64,000 nucleotides of DNA from JAZDGX01 sp964482205 (lineage in GTDB: Bacteria; Eisenbacteria; RBG-16-71-46; CAIMUX01; WJJG01), in contig CAYZWI010000001.1 of NCBI GenBank assembly GCA_964482205.1, positions 372,001-436,000 of the forward strand. Direction: 5' to 3'. Both the position numbers and the translations under genes were made by a program. The notes beneath the pieces are model-generated. The model saw only the letters and a program-made list of their open reading frames with translations. It was not told the DNA's origin and ran no database searches. This document shows positions 33,739-41,787 of this stretch, one piece after another. Every line of letters starts with the position of its first letter. Position 1 is the stretch's first letter.

Positions 33739-35298
33739 CTATCGATCCTCCGTTTCGGCCGGCAGCGTCAATGCAAACAGCGCTCCTCCGAGTGCGCTCC
33801 GGCCGATCGCAATTCCGATTCCATTCAAGGAACAGAGCCGCTTGACGACCGCCAGCCCGAGACCGGCCCCCTGGGCCCTCGCCGTGTGGAAGGCGTCGAA
33901 CACGCGTTCGCGCTCCTCATCCGGGATTCCTTTGCCGGAATCCTCGACCGTGAGGACGATCCCGCGCGCAGGCGATGGTTCCGCGCCCGGTCCGCTTCTC
34001 CCAACACCGCGGAAGGCAAGAACCGTCCCGAGATTCTCTCCGAGCTCTCCCGTCTGCCCCGCCGCCGGCGCCGGCAGCCGCACAGAACGCACGCGCACCC
34101 GTCCATCGGGACCCGCAGCCTGCATGGCGTTTCGGAGGAGATTATGCACGATCTGGCGGAAATGCACGCCATCGCTCCATGCGTGGGCCGCTTCCAACTC
34201 GACGTCCAGGGTGCCGCTCCAGTCGAGGGACGCGCGCACGCCCTCCACGCATTCAGCGATCGCAGGTTCGAGGGTGACCCGCTCCCCCGCCGGGGTCTCG
34301 GGACGGGCATACGCCAGAAAATCGCCGACGACTTTCTCCAGGCGGATCGCCTCCGCAAGGATCCGCCCGGCGCGCTCGCGCTCTTCGGGCGCAAGGGACG
34401 AGCTGCGGGCGAGCATTTCCGCGTAGAGGAGCAGTCCGCCGAGCGGATTGCGGATCTCGTGAGCGACTCCCCCGAGCATCGCGCGTAGCTCATGCTCCCT
34501 GCTCTGGACCGCCTGCCGCATGCTTTCCAGCGCGCCGGCCAGCCCGGCGATTTCATCCCTGCCATGGAGGGGCACCGGTTCCGAGAGCTCTCCCGATTCC
34601 ATGCTGCGCGCATGCTGCGCGAGCCGCTGGATCCGGGCCGTCAACGCTCGCGACAGCCCCAGCGCGACCGCCAGGACGAGCAGCAGGGCCGCCAGCCCCG
34701 TGACCGCCAATGTCCTTCGCATCCCTTGGACGGCGGCGAGAGAGGCCGAAGGAGCCTCGACGATCAGGACCCCCCTTGGGCTCCCGCCGGAAGCCGCCGA
34801 GGCGTCGGCTGAAGGAGGGGGCACGGGGGCGAGCCCGATCTTCATCCATCGTCCGCTCATGGCGCGGTACAGGGGCGTGGTTGCCGTCCGCCCTTGCCGG
34901 ACGAGCTCCATCTCCTCGGCCACCAGCGCAGCCCGGGGCGCGGGCACACCCAATGGAAGGGCGCCGTGGCTGTCGAGGATCAAGCGGCCCTCCAGGTCCC
35001 ACAGTTCGATGCGCTCCGCGCCGGTGGCCGCGCGAACCGCCTCCAGGCGGCCGCGCAAGTGGCGGGCGGTGCGGCTGTCCTGCTCCCCGGCGCCGAGGGA
35101 AAGGGCGAATTGCCAGGTTTCGGCGGGAATCGAAGTGCCGATCGAGACCGCCATCGCCTCCACCCGGCGGGCAAGCTCTCGATCGAGCGCCCGGCGCGCC
35201 TGCCACTCGAGCAGCAGGCCCGCCGCGAGCAGCACGGGAATGGCGGTCGCCGAGAAGGCCAGGAAGAGCTTCGCGCCGATGCCCCGACGGATTGCCAT
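33739..35298 (-). CDS. Sensor histidine kinase
   Basis: 519 aa. Two transmembrane helices (LFLAFSATAIPVLLAAGLLL and TLAVTGLAALLLVLAVALGL) bracket a periplasmic sensor region of about 170 residues. A HAMP-like linker, H-box HEIRNPLGGLLLYAEM, N-box FRQIVHNLLRNAMQAA, and G-boxes VEDSGKGIPDEER and GAGLGLAVVKRL follow. It is membrane bound and presumably phosphorylates the adjacent NtrC-type regulator. ATG at 35298 with GGAG upstream; a GTG codon directly before it is an alternative. Confidence 0.93.
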   Translation of the reverse strand: MAIRRGIGAKLFLAFSATAIPVLLAAGLLLEWQARRALDRELARRVEAMAVSIGTSIPAETWQFALSLGAGEQDSRTARHLRGRLEAVRAATGAERIELWDLEGRLILDSHGALPLGVPAPRAALVAEEMELVRQGRTATTPLYRAMSGRWMKIGLAPVPPPSADASAASGGSPRGVLIVEAPSASLAAVQGMRRTLAVTGLAALLLVLAVALGLSRALTARIQRLAQHARSMESGELSEPVPLHGRDEIAGLAGALESMRQAVQSREHELRAMLGGVAHEIRNPLGGLLLYAEMLARSSSLAPEERERAGRILAEAIRLEKVVGDFLAYARPETPAGERVTLEPAIAECVEGVRASLDWSGTLDVELEAAHAWSDGVHFRQIVHNLLRNAMQAAGPDGRVRVRSVRLPAPAAGQTGELGENLGTVLAFRGVGRSGPGAEPSPARGIVLTVEDSGKGIPDEERERVFDAFHTARAQGAGLGLAVVKRLCSLNGIGIAIGRSALGGALFALTLPAETEDR

Positions 35299-35353
35299 CA
35301 CGCCCGACTCCGTCGCTTGGCTGGCCCCAGATCCGCCTCCTCAGGGAAACCGG

Positions 35354-36487
35354 TCAGGGAGTGAGTCCGTGGTTTGGAAAGAGCTGCTGGCGGAGTCGGC
35401 GGACGAGCATCTCGGTGGCCTCGTCATCGGTGGGCGCGCCGGCAGCGGGCACGGGGGCGCTCCAGAAGTCCTCCGGCCATCTCATCTCGCGGGCAGCCCC
35501 CGGAAGCTCGGAGGCTTTTGGAGGCAGGCCGTTCTTCGGCTCCCACCCGATCATCGCCCCCCATGCGAGCGTCCATGCGCGCATGGCATTGGCCAGGTCA
35601 TAGCCGCCCCCTCCCACGGCCAGCCAGGGGATCCCGAGCGCTTCGATTCTCTTGAGAATCGTCCACCAGGCGGGCAGGTGCAGGCCCAGCGACGCGAGCG
35701 GATCGCCCTGAAGCGCGTCGGCCCCGAGTTCGGTGACGAGGACATCCGGGCGGTAGGCGCGGATCAATGGCTCGACCACTTCGTCCCACACCCGCAAATA
35801 GGTGCCGTCCGCCATGTATGGCAGCAGGGGCGCGTTGGCCGCGAAGCCCGTGCCTTCCCCGCGCCCGACTTCGTTGACGAAGCCCGAGCCGGGAAAGAGG
35901 GTGCGGCCGTCCTGGTGCATGGAGAAGGTGAAGACGCGCGGGTTCTCGTAGAAGGCCTGTTCGACGCCGTCGCCGTGGTGAGCATCGATGTCGAAGTAGA
36001 AGACCCGCTTGCCCTGCTCGAGCAGGTGCGAGATCCCGACTACGACATCGTTCACATAGCAGAAACCGGAGGCGCGCTTGCGGAGCGCGTGATGAAGTCC
36101 TCCTCCGGGATGGAAGACCCGCGAGGCCGTCCCATCGGCGATCAGCCGCGCCGCTTCGAGGGTGCCTCCCACCGTGAAGAGAGCGTAGTCCCAGAGGCCC
36201 GGAAACACCGGATTGTCGCCGGAGCCGAGGCCATGCACGAAGAGCGTGGGAGTGTGCACCCCCATCGACACCGCTTCGAGCACGTCGAGGTAGATTGAGT
36301 CGTGGGCGACGAGCAGGTCCTCGCGTGTCGCCTGAGGAAAATCGCGCACTTCGCGATCGGTTCCCTCGAAGAGTCCGAGCCTGCGGCACAGATGCTCGGT
36401 CAGCCAGATGCGCTCGAGCCGGAATGGGTGCGCAGTCCCGTAGTCGAACTGGACAACCGCAGGATTGTAAAGGAAGATGCCACGCAT
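35354..36487 (-). CDS. acuC: Histone deacetylase-family protein (AcuC-like)
   Basis: 377 aa. Zinc hydrolase of the arginase/deacetylase superfamily. Catalytic pair in FHPGGGLHHALRKRASGFCYVND, zinc ligands in FYFDIDAHHGDGVEQAF, and C-terminal GGGGYDLANAMRAW with the active-site tyrosine. Bacterial AcuC deacetylates acetyl-CoA synthetase; whether that is the target here is not shown. The promoter places the predicted transcript start only 1-3 nt before the ATG (see regulatory feature). Confidence 0.92.
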   Translation of the reverse strand: MRGIFLYNPAVVQFDYGTAHPFRLERIWLTEHLCRRLGLFEGTDREVRDFPQATREDLLVAHDSIYLDVLEAVSMGVHTPTLFVHGLGSGDNPVFPGLWDYALFTVGGTLEAARLIADGTASRVFHPGGGLHHALRKRASGFCYVNDVVVGISHLLEQGKRVFYFDIDAHHGDGVEQAFYENPRVFTFSMHQDGRTLFPGSGFVNEVGRGEGTGFAANAPLLPYMADGTYLRVWDEVVEPLIRAYRPDVLVTELGADALQGDPLASLGLHLPAWWTILKRIEALGIPWLAVGGGGYDLANAMRAWTLAWGAMIGWEPKNGLPPKASELPGAAREMRWPEDFWSAPVPAAGAPTDDEATEMLVRRLRQQLFPNHGLTP

Positions 36488-36495
36488 AACGGTGT

Positions 36496-36524
36496 ATCGT
36501 AAACGAAGAGGCGATATCTGGCAA
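36496..36524 (-). promoter_or_regulatory. Promoter of acuC, predicted leaderless
   Basis: Minus-strand TTGCCA (36524-36519), 17-nt spacer, TACGAT (36501-36496). Only 8 nt separate the -10 from the ATG at 36487, and no Shine-Dalgarno is present. The mRNA is expected to start at or within a few nt of the start codon. Confidence 0.6.
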
Positions 36525-36567
36525 GCGCGGCGCTCATGAGGAAGGCAATTTCCTTCCGGGCGCCAAG

Positions 36568-37230
36568 ATGGAAGCCTTCATGGCAGCCGGTCTCTCATCC
36601 GATCTCCCGCCGGGGGCTCCAATGAACCCGACGGGCCCACAGGACCCGACGGGCCCACAGGATCCAACGGGCCTCATGCATCCAACGAGCTCTTCGCGTC
36701 CTTCCCCGGTCCTGCCAATCGTGGCGATTCTCTGGCGTGCGCCCTATCCCGAGGATCTCGAGCCGGCCCTCGTTCCCCTCTTTGGAGAACCCATCCTGCG
36801 AAGCGGTGCTTGGCTCTTCGACGATACCCGCTATTACGAGCCGGAAATGGGTAGCGGCCTTTCGCGCAGTTTTCTCGCCTTTCAAGAGCGCTTCCCGCAC
36901 GAGATCGGAGAATGGAAGCGCGCGACCGGGCGGCTCGAGCAGCGCTGGCGCGGACCTTCGGGCAGAAGGGTCAATCTGGATCCCGGTTACATTTCGCTGG
37001 GCGGGCTCTTTCTCGCTTCCACCAAACCCGGCTTGCACCGGATCTGCCTTCCCGACGGAATCCATGTCGAGATCACGCTCTTCTACTCCCTCGGCGCGTG
37101 GCAGCGGCTTCCATGGACCTTTCCCGATTTCCGCTCGGATCGTTATCACGGCTTCCTGACGACCTGCCGCGAGCGCCTGAAAGAAGGCCTTCGGGCGGAT
37201 CTCCGTTCCTCCGGGGACCGGCCGCGATGA
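36568..37230 (+). CDS. DUF4416 family protein
   Basis: 220 aa from the first ATG; starts at 36580 and 36622 are also possible. The conserved part begins PVLPIVAILWRAPYPEDLEPAL and includes LFDDTRYYEPEMGSGLSR, VNLDPGYISLGGLFLASTK and FYSLGAWQRLPWTFPDFRSD, matching a family of unknown function often found near radical SAM genes. An 18-bp tandem repeat encodes PTGPQD copies near the N-terminus. The stop overlaps the next start (ATGA). Confidence 0.85.
   Translation: MEAFMAAGLSSDLPPGAPMNPTGPQDPTGPQDPTGLMHPTSSSRPSPVLPIVAILWRAPYPEDLEPALVPLFGEPILRSGAWLFDDTRYYEPEMGSGLSRSFLAFQERFPHEIGEWKRATGRLEQRWRGPSGRRVNLDPGYISLGGLFLASTKPGLHRICLPDGIHVEITLFYSLGAWQRLPWTFPDFRSDRYHGFLTTCRERLKEGLRADLRSSGDRPR
36625..36678 (+). 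repeat. 18-bp tandem repeat, three copies
   Basis: Units AACCCGACGGGCCCACAG, GACCCGACGGGCCCACAG and GATCCAACGGGCCTCATG follow head to tail, with a decayed fourth copy at 36679-36696. They encode PTGPQD-type hexapeptides in the N-terminal linker of the DUF4416 protein. Confidence 0.85.
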
Positions 37231-38633
37231 AACGGCGGGCGCTTCTTGTTCACCCCTGGATCTGCGACTTCGCCGCCTATGACTTCTGGATCCATCCTCT
37301 GGGTCTTCTGCTCATCGGCGGGTTTCTGAGAGGGCGCGGCTGGGAAGTCGAGCTCGTGGATGCGCTCGCCGGAGGGCGCGAGGAAACACGGCGCAGATGG
37401 GACGGCACTTCCCCGTTCCATTCCCTGCCGCTTCCATATCCGGCCTGCATTTCGCCCGCGTCCGCTTCCTCCGACGCCTGCACCTCTCCCTCGGGCGCGC
37501 TGGCGCCGCCCCATCCGTCCCGCAGGTTTCGGCGTTACGGTCGCTCGTCGCCGGAAATAGCTCACCGGCTGGGATCCGCCCGGCGTCCCGACGCGATCCT
37601 CGTTTCCATTCAGATGACCTACTGGTACCGCGCCTGGAACGAGGTCCTCCCCTTCCTTCAAGCCGCCCATCCCGGCGTGCCCATCTTCTTGGGGGGCGGC
37701 TATGCCTGCCTCGAGCCCGCCCATGCTTCCCGGCGCGAAGGCGCGGCCGCCGTCTTCTCGGAACGGCGCCCCGACCGTCTCCTCGCCTCGCTCTGCAGGC
37801 ATCTGGCCGAACCCCCGCCACGGCCGGAGGAGCTCGAGCGGCTCTCGGCGGCCTGGTCCCTGTGCGAAAGCCCGCCCCACGCGGCCCTCCTGACTTCCTG
37901 GGGATGCCCCTTCGCATGCGCCTATTGCGCGACCCCCGGGAATTTCGGGGGCTGGCGGCCGCGCGCAATGGACGCCGTCGTGACGGAGCTGGAGGAGATT
38001 CGGGCCCATTCGCGCCTGGAGCACATCGCCTGCTACGACGACGCCTTGCTGTACCGCTCGGCAGACCATTTCCTGCCCTTCGTCAAGCGCGTGGCCGGGA
38101 ATCCTCGCCTGGCGGGTCTCCGCTGGCACTTCCCGAACGCGCTCCACGCCCGCTGGCTCGGCCGTCCGGTGGCGGCCGCGCTCCGTCGGCTGGGCGCGGA
38201 GTCCGTCTGGATCGGGGCCGAGAGCTGCGATGCGGAATTCCTGCGCGCTACCGGGGACAAGGCTCGGGTGGCCGATGTGGAGGCGGCCCTGGCCGCCATG
38301 GAAGCGGAACGATTCCGTCCTCGGGTGCTGGGAGCCTATGTGCTTGCCGGAGTGCCCGGCCTTGCCGATGAATCGGTCGTCGCTTCCATGGAGCGCCTGC
38401 ACTCGCTCGGGCTCGCCATTTCGCTCGCGACCTACAGCCCGATTCCCGGAACCCCTCTGTTTGCGCAAGCCGCCGCGAAGGATCCCCGCCTGCGAACGGA
38501 ACCGCTTCTGCAGAACAACACCCTGCGGGAAATGGCCGACCCGATGCGGTGGGCTCGATTGCGAGGCCGCGCCAGAGAGCTGAATCGAATCCTCTCGCGC
38601 GGCGCAGAGGCAACTCCGCAACCTCCGGGATGA
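37227..38633 (+). CDS. B12-binding-type radical SAM protein
   Basis: 468 aa. The [4Fe-4S]/SAM motif is C227-x3-C231-x2-C234 (CPFACAYC). The N-terminal ~200 residues look like a cobalamin-binding-like domain (HPLGLLLIGGFLRGRGWEVELVDA, PGVPIFLGGGYACLEP). Further barrel strands include HIACYDDALLYRS, SVWIGAESCDAEFL and VLAGVPGLADESV. It ends in a C-terminal region similar to the B12-dependent radical SAM methylase group. Coupled to DUF4416 by ATGA. Substrate unknown. Confidence 0.88.
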   Translation: MKRRALLVHPWICDFAAYDFWIHPLGLLLIGGFLRGRGWEVELVDALAGGREETRRRWDGTSPFHSLPLPYPACISPASASSDACTSPSGALAPPHPSRRFRRYGRSSPEIAHRLGSARRPDAILVSIQMTYWYRAWNEVLPFLQAAHPGVPIFLGGGYACLEPAHASRREGAAAVFSERRPDRLLASLCRHLAEPPPRPEELERLSAAWSLCESPPHAALLTSWGCPFACAYCATPGNFGGWRPRAMDAVVTELEEIRAHSRLEHIACYDDALLYRSADHFLPFVKRVAGNPRLAGLRWHFPNALHARWLGRPVAAALRRLGAESVWIGAESCDAEFLRATGDKARVADVEAALAAMEAERFRPRVLGAYVLAGVPGLADESVVASMERLHSLGLAISLATYSPIPGTPLFAQAAAKDPRLRTEPLLQNNTLREMADPMRWARLRGRARELNRILSRGAEATPQPPG

Positions 38634-38671
38634 CGCCGGGTGGCGGCGGCCTGGCGGTGGCCGGGCCCAAG

Positions 38672-38703
38672 AAAAGAGCCTGCCCGAGAAGCGAGCAGGC
38701 TCT
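38672..38703 (-). terminator. Intrinsic terminator of tRNA-Leu
   Basis: AGAGCCTGC (38703-38695) pairs with GCAGGCTCT (38683-38675) around an 11-nt loop, followed by TTTTC on the minus strand, directly after the tRNA 3' end. Confidence 0.85.
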
Positions 38704-38704
38704 G

Positions 38705-38787
38705 TGCCGGGGACGGGACTCGAACCCGTACGGGTTGCCCCACACGCCCCTCAAACGTGCGTGTCTACCAAATTCCACCACCCCGGC
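38705..38787 (-). tRNA. tRNA-Leu (anticodon GAG)
   Basis: 83-nt class II tRNA on the minus strand. Acceptor GCCGGGG/CCCCGGC, D arm TGGAATTTGGTAGACA, anticodon stem CACGT/GCGTG with GAG, long variable arm, T arm GGGTTCGAGTCCC. Discriminator A, no encoded CCA. Confidence 0.94.
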
Positions 38788-38881
38788 GAGAAGGCATCGA
38801 GGCTGCCTTCATTTCAGGAGATTGCTTCATGGATCGCACACGGACGCGCGATGCCTCGTGATGCCGTCGTGAAAAGAAGCC

Positions 38882-39286
38882 CTATTGCCCCTGGGTCGGT
38901 GCCGGCCCGCCCTCGTCCTCTTGCGCGGGCGGCATCTGGCCCTCCGGCGCTCCTTGAGGCACGGCGCCGGGCGCCGGCTGGCTCTGGGCAGGGCTCTGGG
39001 GAACGGCCTGTTGGATGATGTTCCGCCCGCCTTCCTGGACGGCCGCCCCGGACTTGTGCGCCTGAACCAAGGCCAGCGCGAAGCTGATCACCAGAAAGGC
39101 GCCGCCCAGGTAGGCCGTGGCCTTCGAAAGGAAAGTGGCCGCGCCACGGCCGCCGAAGAGGCTCTGGCTGCCGCCGCCTCCTCCGAATGCTCCGCCCAGG
39201 GACCCTGCCTCTCCGCGTTGGAGCAGGATCGAGATGACGAGCGCGAGCGCCACCAACAGATGGATGACGAGCAGAAGTGTAAACAT
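38882..39286 (-). CDS. secG: Preprotein translocase subunit SecG
   Basis: 134 aa. Two transmembrane helices (LLLVIHLLVALALVISILLQ and TAYLGGAFLVISFALALVQA) flank the cytoplasmic RGEAGSLGGAFGGGG...FGGRGAATFLSKAT segment that defines SecG of the SecYEG channel. Its ~40-residue Pro/Gln-rich C-terminal tail is longer than usual. ATG at 39286 with GAGG...GGGAAAG upstream. Downstream of tpiA, a common order. Confidence 0.94.
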   Translation of the reverse strand: MFTLLLVIHLLVALALVISILLQRGEAGSLGGAFGGGGGSQSLFGGRGAATFLSKATAYLGGAFLVISFALALVQAHKSGAAVQEGGRNIIQQAVPQSPAQSQPAPGAVPQGAPEGQMPPAQEDEGGPAPTQGQ

Positions 39287-39381
39287 GTCTTTCCCTTCCT
39301 CCAGTCGGAAAACGCGGAAGTCTACCACCGGGCCGCCAGGCCGTCAAGCGGGCGAGGAAATTCGCTCGCGGCCGCTCGCGA

Positions 39382-40134
39382 TCAGGCGCATGCAATCCCG
39401 AGGAACGCCTCAGCGGTCAAGCTCGCTCCTCCCACCAGGAGGCCGTCCACATCTTTCTCGGACAACAGCGAGCGCGCGTTCTCGGGCTTCACGCTCCCGC
39501 CGTAGAGGATCAACACCGAGTCTGCGATCTGCGCTCCGAAGGCGCCGGCAACGAGTTCGCGCAGGGAGGCATGCGCTTCCTGGGCGATGGCCGGGGTCGC
39601 CGTTCGCCCCGTTCCGATCGCCCAGACGGGCTCGTAGGCGAGAATCACCTTGCCCATCTCTTCGCGGGAGAGCCCCGGCAGCGCCTCATGAAAATGCGCC
39701 TCCAAAACGGCGCGCGTGCGTCCCGCCTCGCGCTCTTCCAAGCTCTCCCCCACGCAATAGATGGGAATGAGACCGGCGGCCAGCGCCGCGCGCACTTTCT
39801 TCCAGAGGGTGAGCCCGCAGTCGCCGAACTCCTTGCGCCGCTCGGAATGGCCCACGAGCACATGGCTGCATCCCGCGTCCTTCAGCATGGGTCCCGAAAT
39901 CGCGCTGGTGTGGGCCCCCGATGTCTCCCAGTGCAGGTCCTGCGCTCCGAGGTCGATCGCGCTCCCCCGCACCCGCTCTCGCACAGGAAACAGCAGGGTG
40001 TAAGGCGGAATCACGAGCAACCGGCGGTCGGGCGGGATTCCCCGCGCGCCCGAGACGAGGCCGTCGATGAGCGCCAGCGCCTCTTCCCTCAACAGGTGCA
40101 TCTTCCAGTTCCCGGCGATCAGCTTCGTGCGCAT
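39382..40134 (-). CDS. tpiA: Triosephosphate isomerase
   Basis: 250 aa. MRTKLIAGNWKMH start, catalytic His in LVGHSERRKEFG, catalytic Glu in ILAYEPVWAIGTGRTATP, and phosphate loop LYGGSVKPENAR...LVGGASL. Glycolysis: DHAP to G3P. Middle gene of pgk-tpiA-secG. Confidence 0.97.
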   Translation of the reverse strand: MRTKLIAGNWKMHLLREEALALIDGLVSGARGIPPDRRLLVIPPYTLLFPVRERVRGSAIDLGAQDLHWETSGAHTSAISGPMLKDAGCSHVLVGHSERRKEFGDCGLTLWKKVRAALAAGLIPIYCVGESLEEREAGRTRAVLEAHFHEALPGLSREEMGKVILAYEPVWAIGTGRTATPAIAQEAHASLRELVAGAFGAQIADSVLILYGGSVKPENARSLLSEKDVDGLLVGGASLTAEAFLGIACA

Positions 40135-40237
40135 CTCGTCTCCATCGTTCCGGCCCTCCTGCCGGGCCTCCCGCTCCCCGCCTTGGCGCCGTCGCATCCC
40201 GAGCGAGGTTCGACTCTGGACAACTCCAACCCGGTTG

Positions 40238-41428
40238 TCACGATTCCAGAGCGGCGAGGCCTGGGAGAGTCTTGCCTTCGAGGAACTCGAGCGACGCCCC
40301 CCCGCCCGTCGACACATGCGTGACGCGGTCGCTCAGTCCCATGCTCTTCAGCGCCGCGATCGAATCCCCTCCGCCCACGACGGTCGTCGCCCCCCGGTCG
40401 GTCGCCTGGGCGAGCGCCAGCGCCATCGCCCGCGTCCCCTCGCTGTACGCCGGCTGCTCGAAAATGCCCATCGGGCCGTTCCAGAAAATCGTTTTCGCCT
40501 TGGCCAGCTCGGTCGCAAAGCGCGATCGCGTGGCCGGCCCGATGTCGACTCCCGCCTCGCCGGGAGCGAGCGCGTCTTCCCCAACAACTCTTCCGGGCGC
40601 TCCCTTGGAAGGATCGTGGGTCGCGACCGAATCCACCGGCAGGAGGAGGCTGCGGCCGGATTCCTGCGCGCGCGCGAGCACGCTCCTGGCGATCTCCACC
40701 CGGTCGTCTTCCACGAGCGAAGCGCCTACCGGATGTCCCTGAGCCTTCCAGAAGGTGAACATCATCGCACCGCCGATGAGAAGCGTGTCCACGCGTGGAA
40801 GGAGATTCTGGATGACCTCGATCTTCCCGGACACCTTTGCTCCGCCCAGAAGCGCCGCGTACGGCCGGGCGGGCGATCCGAGCAGCGGGGTGAGAAAGCG
40901 AATCTCCTTCTCCATGAGAAAGCCGGGCGCTTTGGCCTTCAACTTGCGCGGGACCCCGTCCGTGGAGGCGTGCGCGCGGTGAGCGGTCCCGAACGCGTCG
41001 TTGACATACACCTCGCCCAACCCCGCCAGGCGGTCCACGAACTCCGGAGCATTGTCCGTCTCCCCGGCATGAAAGCGCAGGTTCTCCAACAGCAGCGCTT
41101 GCCCGTCCTGCAATCGCGCGACGGCCTGCCCGGCTTCCGGCCCCACGCAGTCGGGCGCCAGAGGCACGGGGGTCCCCAGGATCTCGCTCAGCCGGGCGGC
41201 GACGGGCGCCAGGGAGAACTCGGGCTTGCGTTGTCCCTTCGGTCTGCCCAGGTGGGACATGAGTATGACGCGCGCGTTCTGCTCGAGAAGATAGCGAATA
41301 GTGGGCAGCGCGGCGCGGATGCGCGTGTCGTCTCCGACGCCCCCATCCGCCAGGGGGACATTGAAGTCGACTCGCACCAGGACCTTCTTTCCCCGGACCG
41401 CGAGCGAGCGCAGCTTTTCCTCAGGCAT
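40238..41428 (-). CDS. pgk: Phosphoglycerate kinase
   Basis: 396 aa. Substrate-level phosphorylation in glycolysis. VRVDFNVPLADGGVGDDTRI, ILMSHLGRPKGQ, LLLENLRFHAGE, LLGGAKVSGKI and the C-terminal VVGGGDSIAALK are diagnostic. ATG at 41428 has AAGGAGG 7 nt upstream, which rules out the longer open frame from 41509. No gap gene is found upstream in this window. Confidence 0.97.
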   Translation of the reverse strand: MPEEKLRSLAVRGKKVLVRVDFNVPLADGGVGDDTRIRAALPTIRYLLEQNARVILMSHLGRPKGQRKPEFSLAPVAARLSEILGTPVPLAPDCVGPEAGQAVARLQDGQALLLENLRFHAGETDNAPEFVDRLAGLGEVYVNDAFGTAHRAHASTDGVPRKLKAKAPGFLMEKEIRFLTPLLGSPARPYAALLGGAKVSGKIEVIQNLLPRVDTLLIGGAMMFTFWKAQGHPVGASLVEDDRVEIARSVLARAQESGRSLLLPVDSVATHDPSKGAPGRVVGEDALAPGEAGVDIGPATRSRFATELAKAKTIFWNGPMGIFEQPAYSEGTRAMALALAQATDRGATTVVGGGDSIAALKSMGLSDRVTHVSTGGGASLEFLEGKTLPGLAALES

Positions 41429-41787
41429 GTCGATCCTCCTTGCCGAGTTCTTGTCGGGCTGGCGAAGGCCGGGAAACCGGCCCATCCGAAGCGAGATCAA
41501 AGCGAACACGACGCCTGGTCAGCGTGGACCCGCCTCCGCCGGGCCGTCGAGGCATTCCCTCGAAATGCGGAAAGCCGGTCCTTCCAGCCACGAGCGTTGA
41601 CGGCCGCGCCGGGAAGCCGCTCCCCCGGCGCAGCGTTCCGCGAACGCCTGAGCAAACCCAATCAAACCGCCGGATGCAAGGAAGAACCGCTCGCGACGAA
41701 GGAAGGCTCGCGCTCCTGGCGTGGTTTTGCGCTGAACCGGCTGCTGCCGAAGCGGAGCGGGACTCGCATCACGCTTGCGGAGAGAAG
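41429..41787. other. 359-nt gap without supported gene
   Basis: Between the GWxTD gene and pgk. A 90-codon minus-strand open frame starting at a GTG overlapping the GWxTD stop is Arg/Ala/Gly-rich, without signal peptide or recognisable motif, and is judged non-coding. Some GC-rich short hairpins occur (for example GGCCGG-TTT-CCCGGCC near 41469-41484), but no convincing promoter or terminator was found. Confidence 0.6.

Noticed and set aside
36625..36696. Possible CRISPR-like repeats
   Set aside because: 18-bp units are directly adjacent without spacers and encode an in-frame hexapeptide; a coding minisatellite.
40135..40317. N-terminal extension of tpiA
   Set aside because: Triosephosphate isomerase begins at MRTKLIAGNWKMH; upstream residues are nonconserved.
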